The notes beneath the pieces were generated by a model, which worked only from the letters and a program-made list of their open reading frames with translations, ran no database searches and had not been told where the DNA came from. A program made the translations under genes and the position numbers. From Chlamydoabsidia padenii (taxonomy: Eukaryota > Mucoromycota > Mucoromycetes > Mucorales > Cunninghamellaceae): DNA of 64,000 bases. Shown piece after piece: positions 10,979 to 24,725 of the stretch. The DNA lies in contig JAIWND010000004.1 in the NCBI GenBank assembly GCA_025330725.1, forward strand, positions 744,001 through 808,000, given 5' to 3'. Position 1 is the stretch's first letter, and each line of letters opens with the position of its first letter.

Positions 10979-12262
10979 TCGCTGCCTTCATGAAAAATAT
11001 TAAATCCCCGATTTTAGCTCGAGAGCTCATTGGCGTGCTGTATTTCAGGAGGGCACCAAAGGAGGCACCGTAGAAAGTTCAATCCTGTGGTGGTCGTGTA
11101 TGTATTGAGTGTCTTAAAAAGTTTAAATTGCCTGATTGCCGCTAAAAAGTGGATACTGTGATCTTCATTTATCAAACTATGCTTATGATGAATACATTCT
11201 TAATTTGCATATGTACGATATATCACTATTTTCTACACCAGTACAAAAGAGGGAAAAGGTCGAAAATGCAACGAACATCAATCAACCACACTGGTCAGAC
11301 GAATGACAATCAGTCGAGCTATACCGGAGTTGTAACTCATAAACGATCGGGGGTAATCAAGCTTGAAAAAGAAAAAAAAACTACAATTGGCGGTGAGGAT
11401 TATTTCACGGGGATGCAAACAATGAGTTTGATGAAATACGTAGTGAGGATATATGTCTGTTATTAGTTCTCTGCAGTATCAACATGACGCTTCTCCTTTC
11501 TTTTTTAATTTCTCCTCTCCCAAAATTGGGCACAAGGAATCAGGGCAATTGTACTTTTTTAAAATCCCGCTCGGCGTGCACGTGCCTTCAGGGCCCTGCT
11601 ACTAATGTAGGTACGAAATAATCAGGTACACATATATTGGTATATAGAGTGAATGATAGCCTGAAAAACACTAGGAAGCAAGTATCTATTTGATCATGCA
11701 CACCCTATTATTGACTGCATGTTAAAAAGAGAAAGGATAAAGAAAGACAAAAGCCTCGTGCTCAAAGTGATACAGAATGGGCTTTTTTTTTTTTTTGCTC
11801 CCCAATAGCATTATCCGGGGTTTAAATTTCAATTGGGTGGTCACAGCGAATCAAATTGGATTTCCCTTTTTTTTTTTTTTTTTCTTTCCCTCTTCATCCC
11901 TTTACCTCCTTCACTTTACCTCCACCCCCACCCCCATTCTCTTCCATACGTCTTTAAAAAGTAGATTGGTCGATCTTTGCAAGATCCCGTTTAATTTTTT
12001 ACTCTTCCTCTTTTATTCACATCCTTCTTCCACTTCTTCAATTGAACGGCTTGCTGTTTCCTTGATTATATCGTTTAACCTTGTCTTGATTCTCTTTATT
12101 TTTATTTTTTGGCTTGCTGAAAATAACTTTTACTTTATCATACATCCTTTATCCATTCACACTCTACAACTTTTCTTTTTCTTGTCTTGATAAGAAACTG
12201 TACCTTTTCCCCTTTTATCTCATTCTCTCCCTTTGTCACACTACCTTCCATACCAAATAAAA
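10813..12262. other. intergenic: divergent promoter region
   Basis: This 1.45-kb stretch separates the zds1-like and C2H2 genes, which are transcribed outward. It has a 34-nt A run (10943-10976), motif copies at 11000-11016 (TTAAATCCCCGATTTTA), 11561-11570 (AAAATCCCGC) and near 11815 (CCGGGGTTTAAATTT), and T-rich blocks just before the C2H2 gene. A 105-codon ORF at 11149-11466 shows no recognisable domain and is not called. Confidence 0.55.
11000..11016 (-). promoter_or_regulatory. GCGGGATTT-like upstream motif (zds1-like gene)
   Basis: TTAAATCCCCGATTTTA about 190 bp upstream of the zds1-like start; partly palindromic and one C longer than the consensus. Confidence 0.35.
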
Positions 12263-13654
<1,392 letters not shown>

Positions 13655-15067
13655 CTACTCTCCGGAAACATATTTATTGGATTCTGTGCTTGCTTTGGTT
13701 ACATTATTATAGTCATTTGTTGTAGTGTAATTGTTGTAATAAAACTCTTTTTTTTTTAAAAAAAAAAAAAAAAAAACTGTTACTATAAAAGTGGTTGTGG
13801 ATCCGGATAGTACGGGTGTGTTGAAGGAGAAAATGTGTAATACAAAGGGACGGGGGTAAGGGTCTTGTTTTATTTATCAATACAAATATGATGATGTTAT
13901 TATGGAAGTATCCTTGAACTTTTGAAAAGGGTACATTTGTTTGGACATTACATGTCTATTAATATGAAATAGTAAAGGGGATGATCTAGTGGCGTGTTTT
14001 CCCCTTTTCATTAATGATTTGGAGAAAAGTACCCCCCTGGGTGCATGACAAGTAGTAACAGCATCATATAGTATCTCCTTTTATGCAAACATCATCTTGT
14101 TTCACAAGTGCCTGAACTATCAATGTGTTCATACATATCATAGGACTAGAACTTACCATGAGTTTTGCAAAAAATGGAATTGTAGTTTTCTACTGGAGGA
14201 ACAAATATTTTTGTCTGATTTGGGAAACAAGACCAAGCGGGGCTCGAATCAATAGATCGGGCGGGGTTGGAAATTGCATAATTGTCGTAAATCGCCAGTT
14301 GTATCTCATACTTTCATTACTTTTCCTATTTGAACTTCGAAGCCTTACAAGAACATTAGGTCTGATCTATTAGGTTTAATCAAAAGGAGAATTTGTGTCG
14401 TAAATGGGAGATTGTAAAGAAAACGTAAAGACAAGTGAAGGGTAATAAAACACTTGGCTATGGCCTGGACCAATATGTGGCCTGGACCAAAGTGAGACAC
14501 CCAACCAAAAAAAAAAAAAAAACAACCATCGGGGATGCTGAGCGGGATATGAAATCCGCCCTTTGCATTAGATTCCCTTCCCACCTGTATCATTTAACAG
14601 AAAAAGGATTCTGTTTCAGCAAAACAAGACTTGATAAGAATTGTTCCCTAACACTACCCTTTAGCATGACGGAAAGCAGGGTTTTGAACAAGTGCGTACT
14701 ACACTACACTATCGTGATAATTGCATGAGACTGGCAGCTGCCATATAGCGATCTGTATAGTGAGACATGAAAAAAAAAATACTGATATACGCAATGACGT
14801 TTTACATGTGTATCATAGAGTGATGAATGAATGACCTTGGACTAGCGGTCAGTATAACGAATTGTACTTGGGGGGAGTGAAATTTATATTTTCAAATCCC
14901 GCCTTTTTCCCTCCTTCCCTCCCGCTGATTATTTATTTATTACCTTTCTCTTTTCCTCCTTCCATCATTATTGTACATTCTCATTTTATATTATTATCAT
15001 ATTCATCTTTTTGTATACAAACCTTTTACTTAATCTACTTGATTCTTATCTGAACCACTTTTTACTA
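13655..15067. other. intergenic region
   Basis: No gene recognised. After the C2H2 3' UTR there are two A/T runs, a variant motif GGCGGGGTTGGAAATT near 14260, GAAATCCGCC near 14549, and the clear promoter motif at 14891-14903. ORFs of 60-97 codons here lack domains and end in low-complexity sequence. Confidence 0.5.
14891..14903 (-). promoter_or_regulatory. GCGGGATTT-type upstream motif (A20/AN1 gene)
   Basis: TTCAAATCCCGCC, a consensus-like copy about 165 bp upstream of the A20/AN1 gene start. Confidence 0.45.
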
Positions 15068-16030
15068 ATGGAAGATCATAACAATACCACCACTCCTCAA
15101 CTTTGCACTGCGGGCTGTGGTTTTTACGGCAGCGAACATTTTCTTGGGCTTTGCTCAAAATGTTACGGAGCCAAAAACAAAGGTAGGTTGGGATGAATAC
15201 AAAAAGAATGGGTTTAATCAATACTTCATCTAACATTGGATCTTACTTGCAACACATAGGCACTTCTACTTTGACAAAACCACCTACGGACGAGACCAAA
15301 CAGCTTAATAATGCCGACAAACTATCTTGCAAACAAAATGACAATGCTAAAGCGGATGAAACCACCATACCACGCAAACACTCTAGACCATCATCCCTCA
15401 TAACAGACGATCCTGATCAGAATACACCTTCCTCCTCCACAGCCTTCACCAGACGTCCACCCTCGAATATTGTAAGCAGGACTATGAAACCAACAGCAAC
15501 GACAGACACAATAGCAGTAACAGCAACAATACCCAAGGAAATAACGACACCAACTACAACAGATAGCAGTGGAACCAATACATCTCCAGAATCCGACAAG
15601 CCAATACAAACAAATAAAGGACGATGCTTCAAATGTAGAATCAAGGTAACAAAAACAGGTTTATGACTTTACTGCAAAAAATATGTTTTGGAGTACGGGG
15701 GGGGTATGGATGAAAACCGGTCAATGACCAATACTCACTCTTTTCAACTTTCAACATTAAAATAGGTGCCACTTGCGAAACAAACAATCAACAAATGTAG
15801 GTGCAACTATGTATTTTGCGATTCACATCGATTCCCTAACGAACATGATTGTGAAGTGGATTATGCCAAGATTGGTCGTGGTAAGGAATAATCAGATGAA
15901 ATGACATGATGATGACTGATCTCTTTCACCTCCTTTTATATATTATATAGATTTACTTGCAAAGAACAATCCGAGATTACATGAACGGCCCAAAGGTGGT
16001 CGGTCTTTTAAACGAATCGACAGTCTTTAA
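15068..16030 (+). CDS. A20/AN1-type zinc-finger protein
   Basis: Proteins with an N-terminal A20 and C-terminal AN1 finger bind ubiquitin and are linked to stress responses in eukaryotes. Exons 15068-15182, 15260-15645, 15766-15880 and 15951-16030 give 231 aa. The A20 finger is near residues 14-37 (LCTAGCGFYGSEHFLGLCSKC). A Thr/Ser-rich linker of about 115 residues follows. The AN1 finger crosses the second intron (CFKCRIK, then CRCNYVFCDSHRFPNEHDC), and the tail ends GGRSFKRIDSL. All zinc ligands expected for both fingers are visible. The start is the first ATG of an exon that opens directly into the A20 finger. AATAAA is at 16130-16135. Function beyond ubiquitin binding is inference. Confidence 0.92.
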
Positions 16031-16486
16031 ATCATCTATATTGACAACTATACACACCTACACATTTAGTTATAGTATTGACAAACCATTATCTTTAGTA
16101 TTATCTTTTATCTATACTTACAATTTATGAATAAAGAAATAGGTTTTGATATATATGTCTTCTTTTAGGCATGTGTGATTGCTTTTGTTGTTGTTGTTTT
16201 TATCACCAATTACAGTATGATCATCATCTTGGGGACCAATAGTTAGTAGAGACAATCAACCTTTTATAGATTTTTATTAGTTTGATACATAAAGTGGTTG
16301 GTCTCATCTTTGTACATCATCACTTTTCGTGGTCAATCACCTCGAGTGGTATGCTGTCAAAGTAAAGCTCGCCGCAGCGCCGGGATTTGAAAATATCGAC
16401 ACCATTCTATAAAGTTTTTCAATCTTCTTGTTTTCTTGCCTTTCTTCCTGTCTCTCAACTTTTTAACATCCTCACCCAACATATTA
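16031..16486. other. intergenic: A20/AN1 3' UTR and NFX1-like promoter
   Basis: Contains the AATAAA at 16130-16135 and, just upstream of the next gene, the motif at 16379-16394. No coding sequence seen. Confidence 0.5.
16379..16394 (+). promoter_or_regulatory. GCGGGATTT-type upstream motif (NFX1-like gene)
   Basis: GCCGGGATTTGAAAAT about 93 bp upstream of the ATG at 16487; a near-consensus copy in the same orientation as the gene. Confidence 0.45.
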
Positions 16487-19400
16487 ATGGGCGATACTCC
16501 AGTCAACACAAATGGCACAACTGTCAATACTACTGTAAAAACGGATCCTCAAGAAAAGAAACTGGCGTCGGAACCCACCTCATCTGGACCAACAACTGGA
16601 ACTACTGTAAAGACCAAGAACAAGAACAAGAAAAACAAACAACCTACTGCGACTATCTCTGATAACTCTGGTGGTCCATCTTCTTCTTCTGGTCCTTTGA
16701 AAAACCAAACTGCTTCCCAAACTGCTGAAAACGGATCTGTCACGACAAAGAAGAAATCACAAAAACGGAGGAAACCAAAGGCGAAAGCAGCTTCTGCTGC
16801 CGATGGTGATGCATCAACAAGTAACAACGATAATGCACCAACTAAAGCAAGTAACAATGATAATAGCAATAAAAAAGCACCAAAGAAGACTGGAGGACCA
16901 AGGTTCAATAAGCAACGAGCTCAAGGACAACTCACCATGGGGGATGGATTAGCAACAGAAACTGGAAACAACACCCAACTAGAAAACAGCAATATCAAAA
17001 ACAGCAACAATGACTCGGCCGGTCCCAGTAAACCTGATGATATCAAGAAGAAGTCCAACAACAAGCGTAAACAGCGGAATAACAACAAGAAGAAAGCTCC
17101 TGTTTCTAATCTTGTACCACCACCGGACACTGACGATATGGCTACCACTATGGCGTACGAATTATCAACTTCAACCTATGAATGTATGGTTTGCTGGGAT
17201 GTTGTTCGACCTGCTCATCACACCTGGACTTGCGATACCTGCTGGGCAGTCTTCCATATAACATGTATTGAAAAATGGGCAACAAAATCTTTGAAAGGTA
17301 AATGAACACTAGCTCATGTTAATGACTGATAATGGGAGGCGGAATTAAATACTAATACTGTTTTTCTTTATTTTGACAGATACCTCGACAAATATGATGA
17401 TCACTTCTTGGAGATGTCCTGGATGTCAACACAAACGCACCGCGATTCCTCAAGGTTATTTTTGCTTTTGTGGGAAACAACAAAATCCAAATCCTAAACA
17501 CTATCAAACACCTCATACCTGTGAAGACCTTTGTAAACGATCAAGAAAATGTCCTCATCCATGCGTCTTGTAAGCAACCTGTTTTTGATAGTCATTCATG
17601 CATCAATTTACTAACTTTTTCTTCCTCATCTTCTTTTCCTCCGTATCTTTTTTTTTTTTTTCCCAACTTGTAGACCATGTCATCCAGGTCCATGTCCTCC
17701 GTGTACATCAATGGGTCCTATCAACATTTGCTTCTGTGGAAAGGAACGGCGACAAGCTCGGTGTGTGGATACGGACTATGAAACCAATTCATTCAGCTGC
17801 GAAACCAAGTGTGACCAACGACTCGGCTGTGGAAAACATACTTGTGAAGAAAAATGTCATGGTGGTCTTTGTCGTTCTTGTCTTGTAGAAGAAGAACATC
17901 AGTCATGCTATTGCGGTCAAACAGAACGAAACGCCAGGTGTGGAAGTGGTGTACCTGCATTTGCCAAGGATGGTCGAACTGGTTATTACTCATGTGAAAA
18001 ACTCTGTACAAGGTAAGTCAATGATTACTATGTATGAAAAAGAAAGAAGAAAAAAAAAAAAAAAAAGGTGACAATAAACAACTAAACTGTATTTTACTCT
18101 TCAATAGTACATATGATTGTGGAGTACATCGGTGTGGTAAAAAGTGTCATCCTTGTACTGAACTGACGACCTGCCCATATGATCCAAGTATGATCAAGAC
18201 CTGTCCCTGTGGCTCAAGTACAACCGAAGATCTGTTAGGTGGATCGACTAGACAAAACTGCACTGATCCGATCCCAACATGTGGTGGTATATGTCATAAG
18301 CAACTACCTTGTGGTCATACTTGTCAACAAAGGTGTCATCGTGGTGCCTGTGGGCCTTGCGACGAACATATCAAGATAACATGCCGGTGCCAATCTACTG
18401 AGTATGACGCCACCTGCTCTACTGTATCTGACAAGCTTCCCGAATGCTCTAGGGTGTGTAAATCAACTCGAAACTGTGGTCGACATATCTGCGGAAATAC
18501 TTGTTGTCCGGCTAGCAAACTCAAGGGTAAAAAGCGTGCACAAGGGGGTGAAAGGGCTCATGATTGTCCTCTGGAATGCGGGCGACTATTGTCTTGTGGA
18601 AAACATCATTGTAGCCAAAACTGTCATAAAGGTCCTTGTCCTCCCTGTTTGGAAGCAAGCTTTGATGATTTGACTTGTCATTGTGGTCGTACTCGTTTGG
18701 AAGCTCCTGTACGGTGTGGAACTCAGCTACCTCATTGTCCTCATCCTTGTCAGCGACCTTATCCATGTGGCCATGTCCGACTTCTTCACCACAACTGCCA
18801 TCCTGATGATGAACCTTGTCCACCTTGCCCGATCCTGATCTCACGTGAATGTCTTTGTGGAAAAGCCGACCTCAAGAATATTCCCTGTTACCGAGAATCT
18901 GCTCATTGTGGTCTTATTTGTGACAAACTGTTGCCTTGTGGGGAACATCGGTGTAAAAAATCATGTCATAGCGGGGATTGTTTAACGGGCGGTCAAGTAT
19001 GCACGCAACCTTGTGTGCTTACTCGAACATCTTGTGGTCATCCTTGTATGAATCCTTGTCATGGCAATACACCTTGTCCAGAAACAACTCCTTGCTCGAC
19101 GCGTATTCGTGCTACTTGTGCTTGTGGACAAAATGCGATGGAGATACCGTGCAACTCATCGGCAACATCAAGCGGCTCCGACCCTACTTTGGAATGCAAT
19201 GACTTTTGTGCCAAGATTCTCCGGAACCGACGTCTGGCTAGTGCTCTTGAAATTCAGCGCGACGAATTATCACCTTCCGACGCAGCATCAGCAGCATCTT
19301 CTTCTGCCAGTCAACAATTATCAGCAGCTGACCTTGGTTATTATGATGACTCCATTCGGGACTTTTACATGGAAAATAGTAGGTGGTGCAAACAAATGGA

Positions 19401-20259
19401 AAAGCAACTGATCGACTTTGCCAGCGACGATTCGCAGACATCATTGCACTTCAAGCCGATGCGCGCTCACTTCCGGTGGTTCCTTCACACTTATGCCACC
19501 CACTTTAACCTCGGCACGGAGGCCATGGATCCGGAACCATTCCGTAGTGTGGCCGCCCGCAAAAATCAAGGTCCATGCCGTATACCACCAATCCTATTAT
19601 CCAAGGCGATTCGTGATCCCAAACTGATGGCACCACCACCTACAGCACAACCAACCGAAGAAGCTACAGCAATCAAACAAGAACCACGATCCAAGAAACC
19701 ACCTGTCAATGCGCTCAAACTTTCCGATCTGACGTTTGGTGTATTACAAGAAGATGTGGATGCAATCCTGCGGCCTATATTGAACTCGGCAACAATCACC
19801 TATACGACACAATGGGGCAAAGAAGGAACCGATGTGGTGGTTACACCCGATCTGGATCATATCACCGACATGGAGGAAAAAGAAAACTTGATCTGGCAGT
19901 GGAAAAAGGGGTTACAAAGTGCCTTTTTATTCAATGATGTGGCCGGTCTAGTCGAATGCTGTTGGATCAATCGGATGGGCGAAATCACTTGGTCTGAAAA
20001 CAAAATAACAAGCAAACAAGTCGACAAGGGCAAGCAGGCTTGGGGTCAACCACAAAGAAATCGGTTTGGCTTACTGGACAACGAAGGAACAAGCTCGGCT
20101 ATTGGTGAAGAAAAAGGCCCAGCGGCGGATTCGGACGGACAACAAGGAACGGATGATCAAGTGACCGACCAACCATTCGACGATGACGACAATAGCGATG
20201 GTGAAAAGGATGATGATTGGATAGCGATAGCAAATGAAGATGTAGCTTCTGATAATTAA
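16487..20259 (+). CDS. NFX1/FAP1-type zinc-finger protein with RING and R3H domains
   Basis: Ortholog type of human NFX1 and yeast FAP1 (FKBP12-associated). Exons 16487-17297, 17380-17569, 17674-18012 and 18108-20259 give 1163 aa. The first ~230 residues are Lys/Asn/Ser-rich and disordered. A RING/PHD-like finger follows (about 235-290: CMVCWDVV...HTWTCDTCWAVFHITCIEKW...WRCPGC), interrupted by intron 1. Next comes a long series of NFX1-type Cys/His repeats (about 300-830; for example CGHTCQQRCHRGACGPC and CGEHRCKKSCHSGDC). An R3H-like nucleic-acid-binding segment lies near 880-945 (HFKPMRAHFRWFLHTYATHF), and the tail is acidic (DDDDNSDGEKDDD). Yeast FAP1 is a similar size and order. A role in transcription or RNA binding is family knowledge; E3 ligase activity is possible but not shown here. 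AATAAA at 20291-20296. Confidence 0.92.
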
Positions 20260-21117
20260 ATGTAGCATTATTGTCATGTTGTTTATTGTTAATAAAATCG
20301 ATTGTTTAATCTTATGTTATCATCATGGGAATGTCGAATAGGTCTGTCTGTCGAATAGGTCTGTCTGTGTATTTATTTGTCTTTTTGTGTGTGTTTGTAT
20401 GGCTGATAATGCAGTTGGCTTTTTTCTCTTGGAAGGATAGGATGTGCAAAAAAAAAAAAAAAATCTACAATTGTGAAAAAGGAGTCTTTTGCTGGTTGGT
20501 TTAGCAAAGCGTCTTGTTCAAAGGACGGACTATTTTTGTCTTGAGTTCGAGGGGTCGAAGGTCTTTTTTTTTTTTGGCTGCCACCCAGGGGCAAGTCATC
20601 ATGAAACAGAATATAAAACACCCACTATATGGCTCATCTTGGCGATATAATCATCATGCAAAGGTATACCTGACGAAAGTGAGACAAAGGGATGACATAA
20701 TGCAGACCGATTCCAATATAATTGAATCCAAACGTCCATGCCCACCCTCAAAAGATATTGATTGGTCAATACATTTACACCCCGATTCATGCAAACCATT
20801 TTAAACTTTTTTTGTCCTATTTATAATAAATCATTTATAGAAAAGATGTAAACAAAGAGATATATAAAAAAATTTATTTAGTTTATGTACAAAAAGTAAA
20901 GGAATGTATAATGGTTGATGATAAAGAAGAAGAAGAGAGTAAAAAGGAGAGGGGGGGAAGGAGAGAGAGTATTTGATTTTAAGTTCCGCCCACATAGGTA
21001 TTGATAATATATATAAAAAGGGGGGAAGGGGAAGAAGAGGAGTAAAAAAAAAAACAAGGATGTGAACAGTTCAAAGGAGACACAACAAGATAAACCTGTG
21101 TACACCTCCATTGAATG

Positions 21118-21156
<39 letters not shown>

Positions 21157-21197
21157 TAAAGGAATGTATCAAACTACAACTAAACTATAGGAAGAGA
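20260..21197. other. intergenic: convergent 3' ends
   Basis: No gene recognised. It holds the NFX1-like 3' UTR, a direct duplication of TCGAATAGGTCTGTCTG at about 20334-20367, and a 32-nt A run at 21122-21153 close to the stop codon of the minus-strand secreted-protein gene. Confidence 0.5.
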
Positions 21198-22005
21198 CTA
21201 TACTTTAGCTAAACAGGTGTATCGAGTAAAAAAATGGGAAGAGAGGTCGTTGTTCTTGTTCAAAGATGGCATGATAGTGTTTATATAAGTGTCCTTGATT
21301 GATCCTTGCCATGGCCGTACTTGGAGTAGTAGTGCGTGATCGTCCTGATGGAAGAAGACCGAGTTAAAATAATCCAATACACCTTTCAGGTTTTCTGATG
21401 TGGTTGCCAGCAAATCAGGCAAGACGTGACGATCCATTGTTTCAAAGATATGTAAAAGATGAGTGCCAAGATATCGATCGAGTTGCCCTGATAGTTGATC
21501 CGAGTGTTCCACCAGACATTGGGCACTGATAATACCATGATTTTCGGTCGTTGATGGACATTGGTCAAGGACAATTTTTCGAAGATAAGCTTCCAATGCC
21601 GGTTTGCCAAGTTGATCCCCCAATTTATCCCATTCCAGAGGTAGCTTTCCTTGTGTATGTGATTGTACAGCACCAAATATTTGCGCCATGAGAATATCCA
21701 AATCCATTGTGTCCGGGTTGATGATAATTTGTTGTTGTTGATTCAAAGAAGACGAGGTTGTTACCTTGATATCAACATGTTGTTGTACTTGGGCAGCAAT
21801 CTGCTTGTAACTTTGTGTTTGTATGAAATCCAGATGATCAAATTTCCAATGAGTGGTGATATGTTGTATGAGTAGATCGAGGTGGACATTGTACTCTGCA
21901 GGATTAGTCGAATCATTACAGTCAGGTCGAATTTCGCTATTGTGGTTACTACTGTTACTGTTGTTGGTGATAATTTCTTTGTTGTTCTTTTCAATAGCCG
22001 ACCCA

Positions 22006-22036
<31 letters not shown>

Positions 22037-22124
22037 TCGTTGTTCGTTTATGTGTGACAGGAAGTGCATTAGTTGTTGACCATAGTAAAACAAACACAAA
22101 TGTGATTAAACCGAAGGACTTCAT
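21198..22124 (-). CDS. secreted Ser-rich protein of unknown function
   Basis: Single-exon gene, 308 aa. The N-terminus MKSFGLITFVFVLLWSTTNA is a clear signal peptide with probable cleavage after residue 20. A Lys-Arg pair at residues 26-27 looks like a Kex2-type processing site and is followed by a run of 10 Ser encoded by a (TCA)n microsatellite at about 22008-22037. The rest (about 70-300) is a mixed, mostly helical soluble region with an Asp-rich start, few Cys and no transmembrane segment. I do not recognise a family. An extracellular or cell-wall protein is plausible from the signal peptide alone. Promoter copies of the GCGGGATTT motif are not evident here. Confidence 0.7.
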
Positions 22125-23914
22125 AATAACTATAAAGTTTGTAATAAAGTCTGGCCAGGGTAAAAAGTATAGTTCTAGAGTAGAAGAAGAGAAAAAGAGA
22201 GATGAATATAATCAAGGAGAGTTTATATATAGATGAGAATATGAAGGGGAGAGAGCTATTGAGAGAGAGGAAGGTGCAGGAGTGCGAGTTGGAGTGAAGA
22301 AGGGGAAGGATTATATAAGTGACTTACCGGAGTTAGAATAATTCTAATTTTCAGCCCAATATAGTTCGATGCAAAAAAGACAAACCCAATGAGCCACAAC
22401 CTTCAAGCCAAGAGTTCGCCCCATTCACCGTCAACAGGACTTGTTGCATATCCCTGATAATCCTGTTTACAGTGATGTTTTCAAGACAAGGGTCGTACAC
22501 ACCACCAACAAAGATTTCGCCCAGAATCTATTGTAAACAATGAATACAGTATAACACTTGAATTTTTCATTTATTACCAGTATGCGAATGATATCTAGTC
22601 TAGTTATGTTACCTTTTTCCATCTTGTGTAAGCTAACAAAGCTGCAGACCTAAAAAGTAATAATTTCTTTGTTCCAGCGGGTAGATCGTTCAAATTCATT
22701 GTCCAAAAGTCAATTCCCCGACTTGCTGTATACTAAAATAAAAAATGATGTAGTTACTATCTTGGCGTCACGCTTTACCAAAATTAGGGGGTTTCTTTAT
22801 CTTGAGATATACTTACTGTCACTGATTAGTTTGATTTTGACCAGAATGACGATCACGACAGTTTAGTCCCATTTAATTGTTTAGTTCTTGGCGGAATTCA
22901 TAGTCAGGTCCAGCCATATCTATATTATATATATATATATATATAAGGTTATCGTTGCCATTTTTCCGGATTGCTTACTACTTACGTATATACCCTTGAT
23001 TTTGATACTGTCGATCTCCGCATGTGATCACCTTTTTTAAAACCAAATAGGCACCAGTAACTCTGGTCCAACATCGTATATTACTATATAGTAAAGCGTT
23101 TGTACATTCGAGCGTCATTTATCTATAATGTTATCAAGTTAGAATATTGTTATAAACAGATCAACGTTTTGATATCATCCCCCCAGTCGAATAGATCGTT
23201 TACCATGTAGAGTTGTAAGTCAAGAGGGTAAAAAGAATCCCAGCAATTGTCGTAATACCTGAAGGAATGAATACAAGTTAAAAGTTCATTATGGTTTTCA
23301 GGATGCCCTACCTCACTACAGTTCAGCTTTTGCTACTTACCTACAGATATAAATTGGAGGAAAATGGTTTGTTTGTTTATGTATGTATATGAGTAGAGTG
23401 TGGGGGGGGGAGATGTCATCAGTAAGTTGAGTTGGCATCTCACTTTAAAGGGAAAGAGAGAGGGACGTGGGAAAGAAAGAAAAAAAAAAAGTAGAAGAAA
23501 AGCAACAAGTCGGCGTTTGAAAGCGGTGAGTGAAACTATTTTCATGCAAAACTCGTAGATCCTATACTGGTTTTAGATCTACAAATAATAAGACTTTACA
23601 ATAAAATTGATGTTTATTTATTCAAAGATTATAATAGTTAAATAAATAGAGATGTGTAGGGAAAAGGATGACCTAAAAAAGGGGGAGGGGAAAGGTAGAT
23701 AGGATCAAATACCAAGTTAACATGATATATGTAAATGTAATAAAGACTAATAAGGACAAGGGGGAAGATAAGATACCTTACCGGCAAAAGGTAGTGTAGG
23801 ATATATATATAAAGAATTGTAAATAGATAGATTGTAAATGGTAAAAAGTAATAAATAGTAAAGGGTAAAGGAGAAGGGTAACTACTAACTAAGATGATAG
23901 TCGATGTCATTTGA
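22125..23914. other. intergenic/uncertain region with splice-bounded open segments
   Basis: No gene is called with confidence. On the minus strand, 23118-22986 and 22919-22873 join at good splice signals (C|GTAAGT and TATAG|AT) into a 59-codon frame ending ...GPDYEFRQELNN and stop. Further down, two open segments (about 22719-22600 and 22529-22357) join into roughly 100 codons ending SFLHRTILG and stop. The pieces do not connect in frame, and plus-strand frames at 22390-22530 also look open. This may be one or two small genes, a decayed gene, or chance. A (TA)n run lies at 22921-22944. Confidence 0.3.
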
Positions 23915-24694
23915 TTATTTCACAATCGCCTTGATAAACTTCTGTTGTTGAGTCAAAGCAAAGAAGGCCTTGTCCACCAAAGGTTTCAACAATTCCAACG
24001 AGTTCATGGAGTATGCCAGTTGGTCCAATGGTTGTGTATCCAATAGATGTATAGTCACCTTGGAAGCCCGTCTGATTCCGGTTGCCTGTAAATCCAAAAA
24101 AAAAAAAAAAAAAAAAAAATCAGACCAGAATTTTTAAGGTACCTTCTTATATATATATATATATATATATTCTTTACCTTTACGTGTGGGAAAAGAATAT
24201 CCCCAAGTTGTTGCTTTTGTTGGAGAAGAGAGAGACCTTTCATGGATTCAACAAACCGGGCCATGGAATGATGTTGTTCCTGTTTCACAAGGTCATGCAT
24301 GTGTGCAATATCGGTGATTGAAGTGGTAGTGGTCGTAATAGCACCCGAGGTCGCCGAGGAAGAAGCCTGTGAGTGTGATTCATCATACTGAATAAGATTT
24401 GGTGTTTTAGGTGTATGGACAGCACATGTAGTATGATGATAGTATTGCTTTTGTTGTTGAGGCTGACAGCAGTATGATTGTTGAGATGCTTCTTCGACTT
24501 TATCTAACAAATAAGCGGGATTGAATAGACAAAGTGCGCGACTGGCTGATCGAAGCGACATGATATATTCCACCCAGTTATCCAGCTTGGCAATATCTTT
24601 GTCTTTACCAATTGCTTGAATGATTGCTGTTCGGACACGATTGCGTTGTATTTGAGATGGATCGTTGCATGTGTTATTGTGAGAAGGTGAGATC

Positions 24695-24725
<31 letters not shown>

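Noticed and set aside
11149..11466. 105-codon ORF in the zds1/C2H2 intergenic region
   Set aside because: No domain, no convincing promoter position and ordinary AT-rich composition; likely chance.
14125..14373. 82-codon ORF between the C2H2 and A20/AN1 genes
   Set aside because: Composition like translated intergenic DNA and no domain, splice support or homologous motif.
23638..23910. 90-codon minus-strand ORF after the RRM gene
   Set aside because: Lies in the 3' UTR of the RRM-MLLE gene and encodes only Tyr/Ile/Pro-rich low-complexity sequence.
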